Assembly (NCBI GenBank): GCA_030762935.1
Contig: CM060883.1
Location: 95,710,501 to 95,774,500, forward strand
From: Hymenopus coronatus
Taxonomy: Eukaryota > Arthropoda > Insecta > Mantodea > Hymenopodidae
DNA: 64,000 nucleotides
Reading direction: 5' to 3'
Shown here in pieces: positions 20,442-33,400 of the stretch. Every line of letters begins with the position of its first letter. Within the stretch, counting starts at the first letter, position 1. The position numbers were made by a program, and so were the translations under genes. The notes beneath the pieces were generated by a model. It was not told where the DNA came from. It searched no databases and saw nothing but the letters and a program-made list of their open reading frames with translations.

Positions 20442-23400
20442 GAGTGCTCAACTTTCATGTGGAATGGCTGAACATATAGGTGCTTCTGGAAGAGTTCCAG
20501 TGTCATAACTAATTTCAGGTGAGGGCAGAGTGCTCAGCATTCATGAGGAATGGCTGTACATATAGGTACTTGTGGAAGATTTCCAGTGTGTATCTACAGC
20601 CAGTTGAGGGCAGTGTACTCAGCCTTCATGTGGAATATCTGAGCATATATTTGCTTGTGGAAGAGTTGCAGTGTGTAACTAAAGTCAGGTGAGAACAGAG
20701 TGCTCAGCTTTAATGTGGAATGGCTGAACATATAGGTGCTTGTGGAAGAGTTTCAGTGTTGTAACTGCAGCCAGGTGAGGGAGAGTGCTCAACCTTCATG
20801 TGGAATGGCTGAACATAAAGGTGCTTGTGGAAGAGTTCCAGTGTCATAGCTACAGTCAGGTGAGGGCAGAGAGCTCACGTTTCACGTGGAATGGCTGAAC
20901 ATATAGGTGCTTGTGGAAGAGTTCCAGTTTCATAACTACAGTCAAGTGAGGGCAGATTGCTCGGCCTTCACATGGAATGGCTGCACATATAGGTGCTTGT
21001 GGAAGAGTTCCAGTGTGTAACTACAGTCAGTTGAGGGCAGAGTGCTCTCCCTTCATGTGGAATGGCTGAACATATAGGTGCTTGTGGAAGAGTTCCAGTG
21101 TGTACTACAGTCAGCTGAGGGCAGAGTGCTTACCCTTCACATGGAACGGCTGAACATATAGGTACTTGTGGAAGAGTTCCAGTGTTTTAACTACAGCAAG
21201 AAGAGTGCAGAGTGCTCTTCCTTCACATGGAACGGCTGAACATATTAATAGTTGTGGAGGAGTTCCAGTCGGGTGACGGCTGATTGCTCAACTTTCATGT
21301 GGAATTGCAGAACATATAGGTGATTGTGGAAGAGTTCCAGTGTCATAACTACAGCCAGGTGAGGGCAGAGTGCTCACGTTTCACGTGGCATGGTTGAACA
21401 TATAGGTGCTTGTGGAAGAGTTCCAGTGTCATAACTACAGTCAGGTGAGGGCAGAGTGCTCGGCATTCACATGGAATGACTGAACATATAGGTGCTTGCG
21501 GAAGAGTTCCAGTGTGTACTACAGTCAGGTGAGGGCAGAGTGCTCAGCTTTAATGTAGAATGGCTTAAGATATAGGTGCTTGTGGATGAGTTCCAGTGTC
21601 ATAACTACAGTCAGGTGAGGGCAGAGTGCTCGGCCTTCACATGGAATGACTGAACATATAGGTGCTTGTGGAAGAGTTCCAGTGTGTACTATAGTCAGGT
21701 GAGGGTAGAGTGCTCACCCTTCATGTGGAATGTCTGAACATTTAGGTGCTTGTGGAAGAGTTCCAGTGTGTAACTACAGTCAGGTGAGGGCAGAGTGCTC
21801 ACTCTTCACATGGAACGGCTTAGCATATAGGTACTTGTGGAACAGTTCCAGTGTTTTAACTACAGCCAGATGAGTGCAGAGTTCTCTGCCTTCACATGGA
21901 ACGGCTGAAGATATAGGTACTTGTGGAAGAGTTCCAGTGTGTAACTACAGCCAGGTGAGGGCAGAGTGCTCAGCCTTCATGTGGAATGGCTGAGCGTATA
22001 GGTGCTTGTGGAAGAGTTCCAGTGTGTAACCACAGCCAGGTGAGGACAGAGTGCTCAGCCTTAATGTGGAATGGCTGAACATATAGATGCTTGTGGAAGA
22101 GTTCCAGTGTGTAACTACAGTCAGGTAAGGGCAGAGTGCTCACCCTTCATTTGGAATGGCTGAAGATATGGGTGCTTGTGGAAGAGTTCTAGTGTCATAA
22201 TTACAGTCAGGTGAGGGCAGAGTCTCAGCCTTCACGTGGAATGGCTGAACATACAGGTGCTTGTGGAAGAGTTCCTTTGTTGTAACTACAGCTAGGTGAG
22301 GGCAGAGTGCTCAGCCTTCATGTGGATTGGTTGAGCGTATTGGTGCATGTGGAAGAGTTCCAGTGTGTTACTACAGCCAGCTGAGGACAGAGTGCTCAGA
22401 CTTAATGTGGAATGGCTGAACATATAGATGCTTGTGGAAGAGTTCCAGTGTGTATCTACAGTCAGGTAAGGGCAGAGTGCTCAACCTTCATGTGGAATGG
22501 CTGAACATATAGGTGCTTATGGAAGAGTTCCAGTGTGTAACTACTGCCAGGTGAGGGCAGAGTGCTCAGCCTTCACATGGAATGACTGAACATATAGGTG
22601 CTTGTAGAAGAGTTACAGTGTCATAATTACAGTTAGGTGAGGGCAGAGTGCTCGGCCTTCACATGGAATGTCTGAACATATAGGTGCTTGTGGAAGAGTT
22701 CCAGTGTTGTAACTACAGTCAGGTGAGGGCAGAGTGCTCAGGGTTCACGTGGAGTGGCTGAACATATAGGTGCTTGTGAAAGAGTTCCAGTGTGTAACTA
22801 CACTCAGGTGAGGGCAGAGTGCTCAGACTTAATGTGGAATGGCTGAACATATAGGTGCTTGTGGAAGAGTTCCAGTGTTGTAACTACAGTCAGGTGAGGG
22901 CAGAGTGCTCAGCCTTCATGTGTAATGCCTGAACATTAGGTGCTTTTGGAAGAGCTCCAGTGTTGTATCTACAGCCAGGTGAGTGCAGAGAGCTCAACCT
23001 TCATGTGGAATGGCTGAACATATAGGTGCTTGTGAAAGAGTTCCAGTATGTAACTACAGTCAGGTGAGGGCAGAGTGCTCAGCTTTAATGTGGAATGGCT
23101 GAACATATAGGTGCTTGTGGAAGAGTTCCAGTGTCATAACTACAGTTAGGTGAGGGCAGAGTGCTCGGCCTTCACATGGAATGGCTGAACATATAGGTGC
23201 TTGTGGAAGAGTTCCAGTGTGTACTATAGTCAGGTGAGGGCAGAGTGCTCACCCTTCTTGTGGAATGTCTGAACATTTAGGTGCTTGTGGAAGAGTTCCA
23301 GTGTGTAACTACAGTCAGGTGAGGGCAGAGTGCCCACCCTTCACATGGAACGGCTTAACATATAAGTACTTGTGGAAGAGTTCCAGTGTTTTAACTACAG

Positions 23401-26400
23401 CCAGGTGAGTGCAGAGTTCTCTGCCATCACATGGAACGCTGAAGATATAGGTAGTTGTGGAAGAGTTCCAGAGTTTTAGCTACAGTCAGGTGTGTGCAGA
23501 GTGCTCAGCCTTCATGTGGAATGGCTGAGCGTATAGGTGCTTGTGGAAGAGTTCCAGTGTCATAACTACAGTCAGGTGAGGGCAGAGTGCTCACCCTTCA
23601 TGTGGAATGGCTGAAGATATAGGTGCTTGTGGAAGAGTTCCAGTGTCATAACTACAGTCAGGTGAGGGCAGAGTCTCAGCCTTCACGTGGAATGGCTGAA
23701 CATACAGGTGCTTGTGGAAGAGTTCCAGTTTTGTAACTACAGCCAGGTGAGGGCAGAGTGCTCAGCGTTCATGTGGAATGGCTGAGCGTATAGGTGCTTG
23801 TGGAAGAGTTCCAGTGTGTAACTACAGCCAGGTGAGGGCAGAGTGCTTAGCCTTAATGTGGAATGGCTGAACATATAGATGCTCCTAGAAGAGTTCCAGT
23901 CTCATAACTACAGTCAGGTGAGGGCAGAGTGCTCACCCTTCATGTGGAATGGCTGAACATATAGGTAGTTGTGGATGAGTTCCAGTATGTAACTACAGTC
24001 AGGTGAGGGCAGAGTGATCAGCCTTCATGTGGAATATCTGTACATAAAGGTACTTGCGGAAGAGTTCCAGTGTGTAACTACAGCCAGGTCAGGGCAGTGT
24101 GCACAGCCTTCATGTGGAATGTCTGAACATATAGGAGCTTGTGAAAGAGTTCCAGTGTGTAACTACAGCCAGGTGAGGGCAGAGTGCTCACCCTTCATGT
24201 GGAATGGCTGAACATATAGGTGCTTGTGGAAGAGTTCCAGTGTTGTAACTAGAATCAGGTTTGGGCAGAGTGCTCAGCTTTCATGTGGAATGGCTGAACA
24301 TATAGGTGCTTCTGGAAGAGTTCCAGTGTCATAACTAATTTCAGGTGAGGGCAGAGTGCTCAGCATTCATGAGGAATGGCTGTACATATAGGTACTTGTG
24401 GAAGATTTCCAGTGTGTATCTACAGCCAGGTGAGGTTAGTGTACTCAGGCTTCATGTGGAATATCTGAGCATATATTTGCTTGTGGAAGAGTTGCAGTGT
24501 GTAACTACAGCCAGGTGAGGGCAGAGTGCTCACCCTTCATGTTGAATTGCTGAACATATAGGTGCTTATGGAAGAGTTCCAGTGTTGTAACTAGTCAGGT
24601 GAGGGCAGAGTGCTCAGCCTTCATGTGGAATCGCTGTACATATAGGTACTTGTGGAAGAGTTCCAGTGTGTGACTACTGCCAGGTGAGGGCAGAGTTCCC
24701 AGCATTCACATGGAATGGCTGAACATACAGGTACATGTGGAAGAGTTCGAGTGTGACTAATTCAGGTGAGGGCAGAGTGCTCAGTTTTCATGTGGAAAGG
24801 CTGAACATATAGGTGCTTGTGGAAGAGTTCCAGTGTCATAGTTACAGTCAGGTCAGGGCAGAGAGCTCACGCTTCACGTGGAATGGCTGAACATATAAGT
24901 GCTTGTGGAAGAGTTCCAGTGTTGTAACTACAGTCAGGTGAGGGCAGAGTGCTCAGAATTCACGTGGAATGGCTGAACATATAGCTGCTTGTGGAAGGGT
25001 TCCAGTGTGTAACTAGTGTCAGGTGAGGACAGAGTGCTCAGCTTTAATTTGGAATGGCTGAACATATAGGTGCTAGTGGAAGAGTTCCAGTGTTGTAACT
25101 ACAGCCAGGTGAGGGAGAGTGCTCACCGTTCCTTTGGAATGGCTGAACATATAGGTGCTTGTGGAAGAGTTCCAGTGTCATAGTTACAGTCAGGTGAGGG
25201 CAGAGAGCTCACGATTCACGTGGAATGGCTGAACATATAGGTGCATGTGGAAGAGTTCCAGTGTCATAGCTACAGTCAGGTGAGGGCAGAGAGCTCACGC
25301 TTCACGTGGAATGGCTGAACATATAAGTGCTTGTGGAAGAGTTCCAGTGTTGTAACTACAGTCAGGTGAGGGCAGAGTGCTCATAATTCACGTGGAATGG
25401 CTGAACATATACGTGCTTGTGGAAGGGTTCCAGTGTGTAACTAGAGTCAGGTGAGGGCAGGGTTTTCAGCCTTCATGTGGAATGGCTGAACATATAGGTG
25501 CTTGTGGAAGAGTTCCAGTGTTGTAACTGTAGCCAGGTGAGGGAGAGTGCTCAAACTTCATGTGGAATGGCTGAACATAAAGGTGCTTGTGGAAGAGTTC
25601 CAGTGTCATAGCTACAGTCAGGTGAGGGCAGAGAGCTGACGTTTCACGTGGAATGGCTGAACATATAGGTGCTTGTGGAAGAGTTCCAGTTTCATAACTA
25701 CAGTCAGGTGAGGGCAGATTGCTCGGCCTCCACATGGAATGGCTGAACATATAGGTGCTTGTGGAAGAGTTCCAGTGTGACACTACAGTCAGTTGAGGGC
25801 AGAGTGCTCTCCCTTCATGTGGAATGGCTGAACATATAGGTGCTTTTGGAAGAGTTCCAGTGTGTACTACAGTCAGGTGAGAGCAGAGTGCTTACCCTTC
25901 ACATGGAACGGCTGAACATATAGGTACTTGTGGAAGAGTTCCAGTGTTTTAACTACAGCCAGAAGAGTGCAGAGTGCTCTTCCTTCACATGGAACGGCTG
26001 AACGTATAGGTAGTTGTGGAGGAGTTCCAGTGTTTTAACTACAGTCGGGTGACGGCTGATTGCTCAACCTTCATGTGGAATTGCTGAACATATAGGTGCT
26101 TGTGGAAGAGTTCCAGTGTCATAACTACAGTCAGGTGTGGGCAGAGTGCTCGGCATTCACATGGAATGACTGAACATATAGGTGCTTGTGGAAGAGTTCC
26201 AGTGTGTACTATAGTCAGGTGAGGGTAGAGTGCTCACCCTTCATGTGGAATGTCTGAACATTTAGGTGCTTGTGGAAGAGTTCCAGTGTGTACTACAGTC
26301 AGGTGAGGGCAGAGTGCTCAGCTTTAATGTAGAATGGCTGAAGATATAGGTGCTTGTGGAAGAGTTCCAGTGTCATAACTACAGTCAGGTGAGGGCAGAG

Positions 26401-29400
26401 TGCTCGGCCTTCACATAGAATGACTGAACATATAGGTGCTTGTGGAAGAGTTCCAGTGTGTACTATAGTCAGGTGAGGGTAGAGTGCTCACCCTTCATGT
26501 GGAATGTCTGAACATTTAGGTGCTTGTGGAAGAGTTCCAGTGTGTAACTACAGTCAGGTGAGGGCAGAGTGCTCACCCTTCAAATGAAACGGCTGAAGAT
26601 ATAGGTACTTGTGGAAGAGTTCCAGTGTTGTAACTACAGCCAGATGAGGGCAGAGTGCTCAGCCTTCATGTGGAATGGCTGAGCGTATAGGTGCTTGTGG
26701 AAGAGTTCCAGTGTGTAACCACAGCCAGGTGAGGACAGAGTGCTCAGCCTTAATGTGGAATGGCTGAACATATAGATGCTTGTGGAAGAGTTCCAGTGTG
26801 TAACTACAGTCAGGTAAGGGCAGAGTGCTCACCCTTCATTTGGAATGGCTGAAGAAATGGGTGCTTGTGCAAGAGTTCTAGTGTCATAATTACAGTCAGG
26901 TGAGGGCAGAGTCTCAGCCTTCACGTGGAATGGCTGAACATACAGGTGCTTGTGGAAGAGTTCCAGTGTTGTAACTACAGCCAGGTGAGGGCAGAGTGCT
27001 CAGCCTTCATGTGGATTGGCTGAACATATAGGTGCTTATTGAAGAGTTCCAGTGTGTAACTACTGCCAGGTGAGGGCAGAGTGCTCAGCCTTCAAATGGA
27101 ATGACTGAACATATAGGTGCTTGTAGAAGAGCTACAGTGTCATAATTACAGTTAGGTGAGGGCAGAGTGCTCGGCCTTCACATGGAATGTCTGAACATAT
27201 AGGTGCTTGTGGAAGAGTTCCAGTGTTGTAACTACAGACAGGTGAGGGCAGAGTGGTCAGCCTTCATGTGGATTGGTTGAGCGTATTGGTGCATGTGGAA
27301 GAGTTCCAGTGTGTTACTACAGCCAGCTGAAGACAGAGTGCTCAGCCTTAATGTGGAATGGCTGAACATATAGATGCTTGTGGAAGAGTTCCAGTGTGTA
27401 TCTACAGTCAGGTAAGGGCAGAGTGCTCAACCTTCATGTGGAATGGCTGAACATATAGGTGCTTATGGAAGAGTTCCAGTGTGTAACTACTGCCAGGTGA
27501 GGGCAGAGTGCTCAGCCTTCACATGGAATGACTGAACATATAGGTGCTTGTAGAAGAGTTACAGTGTCATAATTACAGTTAGGTGAGGGCAGTGTGCTCG
27601 GCCTTCACATGGAATGTCTGAACATATAGGTGCTTGTGGAAGAGTTCCAGTGTTGTAACTACAGTCAGGTGAGGGCAGAGTGCTCAGGGTTCACGTGGAA
27701 TGGCTGAACATATAGGTGCTTGTGAAAGAGTTCCAGTGTGTAACTACAGTCAGGTGAGGGCAGAGTGCTCAGACTTAATGTGGAATGGCTGAACATATAG
27801 GTGCTTGTGGAAGAGTTCCAGTGTTTTAACTACAGCCAGGTGAGTGCAGAGTGCTCTGCCATCACATGGAACGGCTGAACATATAGGTAGTTGTGGAAGA
27901 GTTCCAGTGTTGTAACTACAGTCAGGTGAGGGCAGAGTGCTCAGCCTTCACATGGAATGACTGAACATATAGGTGCTTGTAGAAGAGTTACAGTGTCATA
28001 ATTACAGTTAGGTGAGGGCAGAGTGCTCGGCCTTAATGTGTAATGCCTGAACATTAGGTGCTTTTGGAAGAGCTCCAGTGTTGTATCTACAGCCAGGTGA
28101 GTGCAGAGAGCTCAACCTTCATGTGGAATGGCTGAACATATAGGTGCTTGTGAAAGAGTTCCAGTATGTAACTACAGTCAGGTGAGGGCAGAGTGCTCAG
28201 CTTTAATGTGGAATGGCTGAACATATAGGTGCTTGTGGAAGAGTTCCAGTGTCATAACTACAGTTAGGTGAGGGCAGAGTGCTCGGCCTTCACATGGAAT
28301 GGCTGAACATATAGGTGCCCGTGGAAGAGTTCCAGTGTGTACTATAGTCAGGTGAGGGCAGAGTGCTCACCCTTCTTGTGGAATGTCTGAACATTTAGGT
28401 GCTTGTGGAAGAGTTCCAGTGTGTAACTACAGCCAGGTGAGTTCAGAGTTCTCTGCCATCACATGGAACGGCTGAAGATATAGGTAGTTGTGGAAGAGTT
28501 CCAGAGTTTTAGCTACAATCAGGTGTGTGCAGAGTGCTCAGCCTTCATGTGGAATGGCTGAGCGTATAGGTGCTTGTGGAAGAGTTCCAGTGTCATAATT
28601 ACAGTCAGGTGAGGGCAGAGTGCTCACCCTTCATGTGGAATGGCTGAAGATATAGGTGCTTGTGGAAGAGTTCCAGTGTCATAACTACAGTCAGGTGAGG
28701 GCAGAGTCTCAGCCTTCACGTGGAATGGCTGAACATACAGGTGCTTGTGGAAGAGTTCCAGTTTTGTAACTACAGCCAGGTGAGGGCAGAGTGCTCAGCG
28801 TTCATGTGGAATGGCTGAGCGTATAGGTGCTTGTGGAAGAGTTCCAGTGTGTAACTACAGCCAGGTGAGGGCAGAGTGCTTAGCCTTAATGTGGAATGGC
28901 TGAACATATAGATGCTCCTAGAAGAGTTCCAGTCTCATAACTACAGTCAGGTGAGGGAAGAGTGCTCACCCTTCATTTGGAATGGCTGAACATATAGGTA
29001 GTTGTGGATGAGTTCCAGTATGTAACTACAGTCAGGTGAGGGTAGAGTGATCAGCCTTCATGTGGAATATCTGTACATAAAGGTACTTGCGGAAGAGTTC
29101 CAGTGTGTAACTACAGCCAGGTCAGGGCAGTGTGCACAGCCGTCATGTGGAATGTCTGAACATATAGGAGCTTGTGAAAGAGTTCCAGTGTGTAACTACA
29201 GCCAGGTGATGGCAGAGTGCTCACCCTTCATGTGGAATGGCTGAACATATAGGTGCTTGTGGAAGAGTTCCAGTGTTGTAACTACAATCAGGTTTGGGCA
29301 GAGTGCTCAGCTTTCATGTGGAATGGCTGAACATATAGGTGCTTCTGGAAGAGTTCCATTGTCATAACTAATTTCAGGTGAGGGCAGAGTGCTCAGCATT

Positions 29401-32400
29401 CATGAGGAATGGCTGTACATATAGGTACTTGTGAAAATTTCCAGTGTGTATCTACAGCCAGGTGAGGGTAGAGTACTCAGCCTTCGTGTGGAATATCTGA
29501 GCATATATTTGCTTGTGGAAGAGTTGCAGTGTGTAACTACAGCCAGGTGTGGGCAGAGTGCTCACCCTTCATGTTGAATTGCTGAACATATAGGTGCTTA
29601 TGGAAGAGTTCCAGTGTTGTAACTAGTCAGGTGAGGGCAGAGTGCTCAGCCTTCATGTGGAATCGCTGTACATATAGGTACTTGTGGAAGAGTTCCAGTG
29701 TGTGACTACTGCCAGGTGAGGGCAGAGTTCTCAGCATTCACATGGAATGGCTGAACATACAGGTACATGTGGAAGAGTTCGAGTGTGACTACGTCAGGTG
29801 AGGGCAGAGTGCTCAGTTTTCATGTGGAAAGGCTGAACATATTAGGTGCTTGTAGAAGAGCTCCAGTGTTGTAACTACAGCCAGGTGAGTGCAAGGTTCT
29901 CAACCTTCATGTGGAATGGCTGAACATATAGGTGCTTGTGGAAGATTTCCAGTGTTGTAACTACAGCCAGGTGAAGGCAGAGTGCTCAGCCTTCATGTGG
30001 AATGGCTGAACATATAGGTGCTTGTGGAAGAGTTCCAGTGTTGTAACTACAGCCAGGTGAGGGCAGAATCTCAGCCTTCACATGGAATGACTGAACATAT
30101 AGGTGCTTGTAGAAGAGTTACAGTGTCGTAACTACAGTCAGGAGAGGGCAGAGTGCTCGGCCTTCACATGGAATGGCTGAACATATAGGTGCTTGTGGAA
30201 GAGTTCCAGTGTTGTAAATACAGTCAGGTGAGGGCAGAGTGGTCAGCCATCACGTGGAATGGCTGAACATATAGGTGCTTGTGGAAGAGTTCCAGTGTGT
30301 AACTAAAGTCAGGTGAGGACAGAGTGCTCAGCTATTATGTGGAATGGCTGAACATATAGGTGCTTGTGGAAGAGTTCCAGTGTTGTAACTGCAGCCAGGT
30401 GAGGGAGAGTGCTCAAACTTCATGTGGAATGGCTGAACATAAAGGTGCTTGTGGAAGAGTTCCAGTGTCATAGCTACAGTCAGGTGAGGGCAGAGAGCTC
30501 ACGTTTCACGTGGAATGGCTGAACATATAGGTGCTTGTGGAAGAGTTCCAGTTTCATAACTACAGTCAGGTGAGGGCAGATTGCTCGGCCTTCACATGGA
30601 ATGGCTGAACATATAGGTGCTTGTGGAAGAGTTCCAGTGTGACACTACAGTCAGTTGAGGGTAGAGAGCTCTCCCTTCATGTGGAATGGCTGAACATTTA
30701 GGTGCTTTTGGAAGAGTTCCAGTGTGTACTACAGTCAGGTGAGGGCAGAGTGCTCGGCGTTCACATGGAACGGCTGAACATATAGGTACTTGTGGAAGAG
30801 TTCCAGTGTTTTAACTAACGCCAGAAGAGTGCAGAGTGCTCTTCCTTCACATGGAACGGCTGAACATATAGGTAGTTGTGGAGGAGTTCCAGTGTTTTAA
30901 CTACAGTCGGGTGACGGCTGATTGCTCAACCTTCATGTGGAATTGCTGAACATATAGGTGCTTGTGGAAGAGTTCCAGTGTCATAACTACAGTCAGGTGT
31001 GGGCAGAGTGCTCGGCATTCACATGGAATGACTGAACATATAGGTGCTTGTGGAAGAGTTCCAGTGTGTACTATAGTCAGGTGAGGGTAGAGTGCTCACC
31101 CTTCATGTGGAATGTCTGAACATTTAGGTGCTTGTGGAAGAGTTCCAGTGTGTACTACAGTCAGGTGAGGGCAGAGTGCTCAGCTTTAATGTAGAATGGC
31201 TGAAGATATAGGTGCTTGTGGAAGAGTTCCAGTGTCATAACTACAGTCAGGTGAGGGCAGAGTGCTCGGCCTTCACATGGAATGACTGAACATATAGGTG
31301 CTTGTGGAAGAGTTCCAGTGTGTACTATAGTCAGGTGAGGGTAGAGTGCTCACACTTCAGGTGGAATGTCTGAACATTTAGGTGCTTGTGGAAGAGTTCC
31401 AGTGTGTAACTACAGTCAGGTGAGGGCAGAGTGCTCACCCTTCACATGGAACGGCTGAAGATATAGGTACTTGTGGAAGAGTTCCGGTGTTGTAACTACA
31501 GCCAGATGAGGGCAGAGTGCTCAGCCTTCATGTGGAATGGCTGAGCGTATAGGTGCTTGTGGAAGAGTTCCAGTGTGTAACCACAGCCAGGTGAGGACAG
31601 AGTGCTCAGCCTTAATGTGGAATGGCTGAACATATAGATGCTTGTGGAAGAGTTCCAGTGTGTAACTACAGTCAGGTAAGGGCAGAGTGCTCACCCTTCA
31701 TTTGGAATGGCTGAAGATATGGGTGCTTGTGGAAGAGTTCTAGTGTCATAATTACAGTCAGGTGAGGGCAGAGTCTCAGCCTTCACGTGGAATGGCTGAA
31801 CATACAGGTGCTTGTGGAAGAGTTCCAGTGTAGTAACTACAGCCAGGTGAGGGCAGAGTGCTCAGCCTTCATGTGGATTGGTTGAGCGTATTGGTGCATG
31901 TGGAAGAGTTCCAGTGTGTTACTACAGCCAGCTGAGGACAGAGTGGTCAGCCTTAATGTGGAATGGCTGAACATATAGATACTTGTGGAAGAGCTACAGT
32001 GTCATAATTACAGTTAGGTGAGGGCAGAGTGCTCGGCCTTCACATGGAATGTCTGAACATATAGGTGCTTGTGGAAGAGTTCCAGTATTGTAACTACAGT
32101 CAGGTGAGGGCAGAGTGCTCAGGCTTCACGAGGAATGGCTGAACATATAGGTGCTTGTGGAAGAGTTCCAGTGTGTAACTACAGTCAGGTGAGGGCAGAG
32201 TGCTCAGACTTATTTTGGAAAAGCTGAACATATAGGTGCTTGTGGAAGAGTTCCAGTGTTTTAACTACAGCCAGCTGAGTGCAGAGTGCTCTGCCATCAC
32301 ATGGAACGGCTGAACATATAGGTAGTTGTGGAAGAGTTCCAGTGTTGTAACTACAGTCAGGTGAGGGCAGAGTGCTCAGCCTTCACGTGGAATGGCTGAA

Positions 32401-33400
32401 CATATAGGTGCTTGTGGAAGAGTTCCAGTATGTAACTACAGTCAGGGGAGGGCAGAGTGCTCAGCTTTAATGTGGAATGCCTGAACATATAGGTGCTTGT
32501 GGAAGAGTTTACTGTCATAACTACAGTTAGGTGAGGGCAGAGTGCTCGGCCTTCACATGGAATGGCTGAACATATAGGTGCTTGTGGAAGAGTTCCAGTG
32601 TGTACTATAGTCAGGTGAGGGCAGAGTGCTCACCCTTCTTGTGGAAAGTCTGAACATTTAGGTGCTTGTGGAAGAGTTTCAGTGTGAAACTACGGTCAGG
32701 TGAGTACAGAGTTCTCTGCCATCACATGGAACGGCTGAAGATATAGGTAGTTGTGGAAGAGTTCCAGAGTTTTAACTACAGTCAGGTGAGGGCAGAGTGC
32801 TCAACCTTCACTTGGAAGGGCAGAACATATAGGTACGTTTGGAAGAGTTCCAGTGTGTAACTACAGTCAGGTGAGGGCAGTGTGCTCAGCCTTCATGTGG
32901 AATGGCTGAACATACAGGTGCTTGTGGAAGAGTTCCAGTGTCATAACTACAGTCACGTGAGGGCAGAGTGCTCACCTTTCATGTGGAATGGCTGAAGATA
33001 TAGGTGCTTGTGGAAGAGTTCCAGTGTCATTACTACAGTCAGATGAGGGCAGAGTCTCAGCCTTCACGTGTAATGGCTGAACATACAGGTGCTTGTGGAA
33101 GAGTTCCAGTCTCATAACTACAGCCAGGTGAGGGCAGAGTGCTCAGCCTTCATGTGGAATGGCTGAGCGTATAGGTGCTTGTGGAAGAGTTCCAGTGTGT
33201 AACTACAGTCAGGTAAGGGCAGAGTGCTCAACCTTCATGTGGAATGGCTGAACATATAGGTGCTCCTGGAAGAGTTCCAGTCTCATAGCTACAGTCAGGT
33301 GAGGGCAGAGTGTACACCCTTCATGTGGAATGCGTAACATATAGGTGCTTGTGGAAGAGTTCCAGTGTTGTAACTACAGTCAGGTGAGGAAAGAGTGCTC
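20440..33400. repeat. Higher-order repeat blocks of ~4.8-5.0 kb, about 2.5 copies
   Basis: Long runs of identically ordered monomer subtypes recur with offsets of about 4776 bp (21283 to 26059), 5033 bp (24014 to 29047) and 4862 bp (26059 to 30921). Offsets change by whole monomers (171 bp is two monomers), as expected from unequal exchange after duplication. Shared private variants include GAGGAATGGCTGTACATA, CTCACCGTTCCTTTGG and GGAGGAGTTCCAG. Exact boundaries would need a dot plot. Confidence 0.75.
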
